From Granulicella pectinivorans (GTDB lineage: Bacteria > Acidobacteriota > Terriglobia > Terriglobales > Acidobacteriaceae): a DNA stretch of 64,000 bases. A model generated the notes under the pieces. It ran no database searches and was not told where the DNA came from. It saw only the letters and a list, made by a program, of their open reading frames with translations. The number at the start of each line of letters is the position of its first letter. Position 1 is the first letter of the stretch. This document shows, piece after piece, positions 60,312 to 64,000 of this stretch. Made by a program: the position numbers and the translations under genes. The stretch is taken from assembly GCF_900114625.1 (NCBI RefSeq), contig NZ_FOZL01000001.1, positions 3,844,001 to 3,908,000 on the forward strand, given 5' to 3'.

Positions 60312-61952
60312 ATGGCTCCACGCACCCGCCGCGCACTCTTTTCCGTTACCGTCTTCCTCGCTACGTGCGGTGTTCTCGGCTCGATCATCAGCCAGAAGGT
60401 CGCTGCGCAGTCCGCGTCCGATGAGTCCACACTCCGCGACTCGCTCCACCAGTTCACCAATGTCTACTCCATCGTCGAGCAGAACTACGCGGATCAGTTG
60501 AACGCCGATCGCACCGACAAGGTCATCTACGATGGCGCAATCCCGGGCATGCTCCATGTTCTCGACCCGCACTCCAACTTCTACGATCCAAAGGCCTTCG
60601 CACAGATGCGCGAAGATCAGCATGGGCGCTACTACGGCGTCGGCATGTCCATCCAGCCGCAGCCGGACAAGCCTGCGGACGGCGACAAGCCCGCGACGAC
60701 CAAGATCGTCGTCATGGCTCCTTTTGAGGGCACCCCGAGCTACAAGGCCGGCATCCGCCCGGGCGACACCATCATCTCGGTAGACGGCAAGTCGTGCGAG
60801 AACCTCGACTCCGCAGCGGTCGCCGCCATGCTCAAGGGACCCCGCGGATCGCACGTGACGGTCACGATGTACCGCGAAGGCCAGCCCAAGAACCTCGTAT
60901 TCGACCTCGTCCGCGACGAGATCCCGCAGCCTTCGGTCGATTTGGCCTTTGAGCCGAAGCCGGGTGTCGGTTACATCCACGTCAAGCAGTTTATGGAGAC
61001 CACCAGCCGCGAAGTCGGCGATGCGCTCGACAAGTTCGAGGGCATGGGACCGTTGACCGGGCTTGTCATCGACCTGCGCGGCAACCCCGGCGGACTCCTC
61101 AACGAAGCCGTCAACATGAGCGACAAGTTCCTAAAGAAGGGGCAGATCGTCGTCTCGCAGAAGGGCCGGGCCTTCCCCGACCAGGTCTACCGCGCCTCGC
61201 GCGGATCGGACGAGAAGTACCCCATCGTCGTGCTAGTGAATCGCAACACCGCTTCGGCGGCGGAGATCGTCTCGGGTGCTTTGCAGGATCACGATCGCGC
61301 CTTAATCGTCGGTGAAACCACCTTCGGCAAAGGACTTGTACAGACCGTTTTCACGATCAGCGAGAACTCCGGTCTGGCGCTGACGACCTACCACTACTAC
61401 ACTCCCTCCGGTCGCCTGATTCAGCGTTCATACGACCACATGAGCCTCTACGACTACTATGTCGTCCGCGATGGGCGCGACCAGAAGGACAAGTCGAACC
61501 TCGAAGTGAAGCTCACCGACCATGGACGCACCGTCTACGGTGGAGGAGGCATTACGCCCGACGAGAAGATCGATCAGGTGAAGGCGAACTCCTTCCAGAA
61601 CGGCCTTCTCTTCCACTACGCCTTCTTCGACTTCGCCCGTTTCTATCTCTCAAACCGGTCTATCCCCAAGGATTTTGTGGTGGATGACTCCGTGCTGCAG
61701 AGCTTCAAGGGCTTCCTCAAGACGAGCAAGATCGACTACACCGACGCCGAGATTTCCGCAAACCTCGACTGGGTGAAGGAGAGCATCAAGAGCGATCTCT
61801 TTACGACGCAGTTTGGCCAGCTTGAAGGTCTTAAGGTTCGCGCCGAGTGGGATCCGCAGATCAACAAAGCGATGACCTTCCTGCCTGAGGCACGCGCGCT
61901 CGAAGACAGCAACGAGTCCACACAGAAGCCCCTGACCACCGCACGCCGGTAA
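60312..61952 (+). CDS. C-terminal processing peptidase (S41 family)
   Basis: 546 residues from MAPRTRRALFSVTVFLATCG, chosen because GAGGA lies about ten bases upstream and a signal or anchor helix follows directly. Order: N-terminal helical region (QNYADQLNADRTDKVIYDGAIPG), PDZ domain (about 110-215: GRYYGVGMSI, AGIRPGDTIISVDG), then the protease core with IDLRGNPGGLLNEAV, VNRNTASAAEIVSGAL (nucleophile S315) and GKGLVQTV (K340). A C-terminal domain of about 150 residues follows. It acts in the periplasm on proteins bearing specific C-termini. Confidence 0.95.
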   Translation: MAPRTRRALFSVTVFLATCGVLGSIISQKVAAQSASDESTLRDSLHQFTNVYSIVEQNYADQLNADRTDKVIYDGAIPGMLHVLDPHSNFYDPKAFAQMREDQHGRYYGVGMSIQPQPDKPADGDKPATTKIVVMAPFEGTPSYKAGIRPGDTIISVDGKSCENLDSAAVAAMLKGPRGSHVTVTMYREGQPKNLVFDLVRDEIPQPSVDLAFEPKPGVGYIHVKQFMETTSREVGDALDKFEGMGPLTGLVIDLRGNPGGLLNEAVNMSDKFLKKGQIVVSQKGRAFPDQVYRASRGSDEKYPIVVLVNRNTASAAEIVSGALQDHDRALIVGETTFGKGLVQTVFTISENSGLALTTYHYYTPSGRLIQRSYDHMSLYDYYVVRDGRDQKDKSNLEVKLTDHGRTVYGGGGITPDEKIDQVKANSFQNGLLFHYAFFDFARFYLSNRSIPKDFVVDDSVLQSFKGFLKTSKIDYTDAEISANLDWVKESIKSDLFTTQFGQLEGLKVRAEWDPQINKAMTFLPEARALEDSNESTQKPLTTARR

Positions 61953-61963
61953 CGTCCACACCC

Positions 61964-62009
61964 CTGCCGGTGTTTGGCTTCCCCCGTCGGGTGGAGTCGG
62001 CACCGGCAG
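61964..62009 (+). terminator. Inverted repeat after the S41 protease gene
   Basis: CTGCCGGTG and CACCGGCAG, a perfect 9-bp stem with a 28-base loop. GTCGTCTTTG follows, so termination is possible but weak. Confidence 0.4.
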
Positions 62010-62074
62010 AGTCGTCTTTGGCCGTCGTCGTCTCTGATCTGGAACGAAACCCGTCTTCTCACATCGAATCCAAT

Positions 62075-63544
62075 ATGACTTCTTCCGCTTCAGGTACCGT
62101 TCAGTTCGGCTTCACCAATACGTATGCGCGCTTGCCCATGCGCTTTTATGCGAGGGTGAATCCAACCCACGTCGCGAAGCCTCGCCTGATCAAGGTGAAC
62201 GTCGCTCTTGCGGAGCACCTCGGGATCGACCCGCAGCAGCTAGCCAGCGAGGAGGGTGTTGCGATCCTCGCCGGCAACCGCGTTGCGGACGGCTCCGAGC
62301 CCCTGGCAATTGCGTATGCGGGGCACCAGTTCGGCCACTTTGTTCCCCAGCTCGGAGACGGACGCGCGAACCTGCTGGGAGAGGTTAAAGGCTACGACAT
62401 TCAACTCAAGGGGTCGGGCCCCACGCCCTTCTCACGGCGCGGTGACGGCCGTGCCGCCCTCGGTCCCGTTCTGCGAGAGTATGTCCTGAGCGAGGCAATG
62501 GCGGCTCTCGGTGTGCCCACCACGCGGGCTCTCGCCGCAGTCACAACCGGGGAGCAGGTCTTCCGCGAAGCTGCCCTGCCTGGTGCTGTGTTTACGCGCG
62601 TCGCCGCCAGTCATCTCCGTGTGGGTACATTCCAGTACTTCGCCGCGCTCGGGGATACGGAGGGCCTCTCCAAGCTCGCGGACTATGCGATCGCACGGCA
62701 CTATCCCGAGGTTGTAGGGACGAAGAAACCTTATCGCGGCCTTCTGGATGGTGTGATCGCACGGCACGCCGCGCTGGTCGCGCAGTGGATGTTGCTGGGC
62801 TTTATCCATGGCGTGATGAATACTGACAACACCTCCATCTCGGGCGAGACGCTGGACTACGGCCCGTGCGCTTTTATGGAAGCGTACGAGCCGCGCAAGG
62901 TCTTCAGTTCCATCGACCGCCAGGGTCGCTATGCCTACAGCAACCAGCCCCATGCGGCGCACTGGAACCTGACCCGTCTGGCGGAGGCGATGCTCCCAAT
63001 CCTCGCGCAGGAGGAAGGAAGCGACGAGGGTGCGCTGGCCTCGGCCAACGATGCCCTTTCAACCTTTGAGGCAAAGTATGAAGGAGCGCGCAACGCCGGG
63101 TTGCGCAGTAAGATTGGGCTGGCGGCTGAGCGCGAAGGAGACGACCGGCTGACGGAAGATCTTCTCGAGCGTATGGCAGCCAATCATGCGGACTTCACGC
63201 TGACCTTCCGCAGGCTCGCCGACAACCAGGGCCCGCGCGAGTTGTTCGCCGACCCTGCTGCGTATGACGAATGGGCGATTGCCTGGGAAAAAAGACTGGA
63301 GTTTGAGACCGTATCGGCAGAGGACCGCCGGGCAGCAATGCGGCAGGTCAATCCGGCGTTCATTCCGCGCAATCATCGCGTGGAAGAGATGATCGACTTC
63401 GCTGTGGAGCGCGGGGACTTCCAGCCGTTTGAGCAGTTGCTGGCGGTCGTCACACAACCGTACGAGGATCAGGTTGGCAGGGAGAGGTACTCGACCCCGG
63501 CACGCCCGGAAGAGCGCGTCCTGCAGACCTTCTGCGGAACCTGA
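62075..63544 (+). CDS. selO: Protein adenylyltransferase SelO (YdiU/UPF0061)
   Basis: 489 residues from MTSSASGTVQFGFTNTYARL. SelO is a pseudokinase-fold enzyme that transfers AMP to proteins. Signature motifs: YAGHQFGHFVPQLGDGRA (82-98), LKGSGPTPFSRRGDGRAALG (111-130) with catalytic K112 and R121/R122, and HGVMNTDNTSISGETLDYGP with N252 and D261 for metal. The C-terminus is LQTFCGT, keeping the conserved near-terminal cysteine. No ribosome-binding site precedes the ATG. Confidence 0.94.
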   Translation: MTSSASGTVQFGFTNTYARLPMRFYARVNPTHVAKPRLIKVNVALAEHLGIDPQQLASEEGVAILAGNRVADGSEPLAIAYAGHQFGHFVPQLGDGRANLLGEVKGYDIQLKGSGPTPFSRRGDGRAALGPVLREYVLSEAMAALGVPTTRALAAVTTGEQVFREAALPGAVFTRVAASHLRVGTFQYFAALGDTEGLSKLADYAIARHYPEVVGTKKPYRGLLDGVIARHAALVAQWMLLGFIHGVMNTDNTSISGETLDYGPCAFMEAYEPRKVFSSIDRQGRYAYSNQPHAAHWNLTRLAEAMLPILAQEEGSDEGALASANDALSTFEAKYEGARNAGLRSKIGLAAEREGDDRLTEDLLERMAANHADFTLTFRRLADNQGPRELFADPAAYDEWAIAWEKRLEFETVSAEDRRAAMRQVNPAFIPRNHRVEEMIDFAVERGDFQPFEQLLAVVTQPYEDQVGRERYSTPARPEERVLQTFCGT

Positions 63545-63622
63545 TGCGCATGTAGCTGGGGAGACCGACAAACAACGCGATCTCCGATAGAGTGTGTTGA
63601 CCACACATCAGGAGGTCGCTGC

Positions 63623-63823
63623 ATCAACGCGCCCAGCTTCCCCCATCGGCTCGACTACGAAGGTACCTACCACTCCATCTGTCTCCGCTGTCTCGCCACG
63701 GTAGCCAAGTCAAAGATAGAAGCCGATCTCGCGGAACCGGAGATGAAGCACGTCTGTGAACCTTTCAGCTTGAATGGCTACACACGGTTCTTGAAGCCCG
63801 AGGGAGCGAAGGACATGGAATAA
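63623..63823 (+). CDS. Small CxxC protein with apparent ATC start
   Basis: 66 residues if started at ATC. AGGAGG (63610-63615) lies seven bases before this ATC, and no ATG, GTG or TTG occurs in frame between the selO stop and codon 41 (63743). The product contains FPHRLDYEGTYHSICLRCLA, with a CxxC pair and a third cysteine in KHVCEPFSLNGYTRFLKPEG, and ends before a strong terminator. It has good coding character and looks like a small metal- or redox-binding protein of unknown function. A mutated start or sequencing error is the alternative. Confidence 0.6.
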   Translation: MNAPSFPHRLDYEGTYHSICLRCLATVAKSKIEADLAEPEMKHVCEPFSLNGYTRFLKPEGAKDME

Positions 63824-63854
63824 AAAAACGGACCCCCTGCGCTCGCGGGGGCCC
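63821..63854 (-). terminator. Terminator of the CusA/CzcA-type pump gene
   Basis: On the minus strand a GC-rich stem (GGGCCCCC with GGGGGTCC, one mismatch, nine-base loop) followed by a run of seven T residues that overlaps the stop of the convergent small gene. Confidence 0.8.
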
Positions 63855-63857
63855 GCC

Positions 63858-64000
63858 TCAAGCCTCCGCGAGAGATGGTACGGAGGGAGCTTGTTTGCCT
63901 TCGAAGAAGGCGTAGAGCACCGGCAGCAGGAGCAGCGTGAGCGCAGTGGAGCTCAGCAGACCGCCGATGACCACAATGGCGAGTGGGCGTTGAATCTCCG
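63858..64000 (-). CDS. CusA/CzcA-type RND efflux pump (C-terminal fragment)
   Basis: The last 47 codons of a gene running off the right edge. The visible end reads EIQRPLAIVVIGGLLSSTAL, then TLLLLPVLYAFFEG and a short tail. This is the final transmembrane helix region of heavy-metal (HME) RND pumps, where the glutamate and the RPLA-VVIGG motif are characteristic. Such pumps export Cu/Ag or Co/Zn/Cd across both membranes. The metal cannot be told from this fragment. Confidence 0.85.
   Translation of the reverse strand, partial: EIQRPLAIVVIGGLLSSTALTLLLLPVLYAFFEGKQAPSVPSLAEA

Overview
The window reads as chromosomal DNA of an Acidobacteriota bacterium, most likely Terriglobia/Acidobacteriaceae (Granulicella, Terriglobus or Edaphobacter type). 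The evidence is a TIGR03435-family exported protein (a family expanded in this group), a fused AroDE enzyme, an F1Fo operon lacking subunits a and c, high GC, and many secreted proteins. I saw no rRNA, tRNA, IS element, prophage or CRISPR array. Almost all the DNA is coding, in short overlapping operons.

Regions. (1) 1-6.2 kb, minus strand: flagellar operon flgB-flgC-fliE-fliF-fliG-fliH-fliI-fliJ(partial), preceded at 6.3-8.6 kb by an OmpR-type regulator, a histidine-phosphotransfer-like stub and a sigma-54 activator without a DNA-binding domain. A candidate sigma-54 promoter lies directly before flgB. (2) 8.9-14.3 kb: lexA, an orphan RND/ABC-type adaptor, a DUF4097 protein, an exported NTF2-like protein, an exported metallo-beta-lactamase-fold protein and an acetate-uptake-family permease. 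(3) 14.4-27.6 kb: gph, an exported glutathione peroxidase, uvrB, a histidine phosphatase, tatB-like/tatC/M28 peptidase, DUF2203, a Fur/PerR regulator, two lipoproteins, a DegT aminotransferase, hfq and hflX. (4) 27.7-34.8 kb: ATP synthase b'-b-delta-alpha-gamma-beta-epsilon, then a GNAT acetyltransferase. (5) 34.8-43.4 kb: aroDE, pgeF, terC, a RidA/Tat-exported class V aminotransferase pair, a PepSY-like membrane protein, the TIGR03435 protein, aroB and ubiE/menG. (6) 43.6-49.8 kb: an MFS transporter, an unusually long CDF metal transporter, a PASTA protein, an exported Gfo/Idh/MocA protein and an exported hydrolase. (7) 49.8-53.9 kb, minus strand: aroC-def-fmt-rsmB. (8) 54-64 kb: an ECF sigma factor with a membrane partner, a panE-like gene, a YhaM-like HD/OB protein and an exported DinB-like protein, a SurA-like PPIase, an S41 protease, selO, a small CxxC protein with an apparent ATC start, and the 3' end of a CusA/CzcA-type pump.

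Cross-cutting signals. Several monocistronic or first genes lack a Shine-Dalgarno sequence and carry a TANNNT hexamer 6-8 bases before the start codon, which suggests leaderless mRNAs. A palindromic intergenic element recurs at 13.7, 47.4 and 48.7 kb. The most unusual module is the flagellar control cassette at 6.2-8.6 kb.
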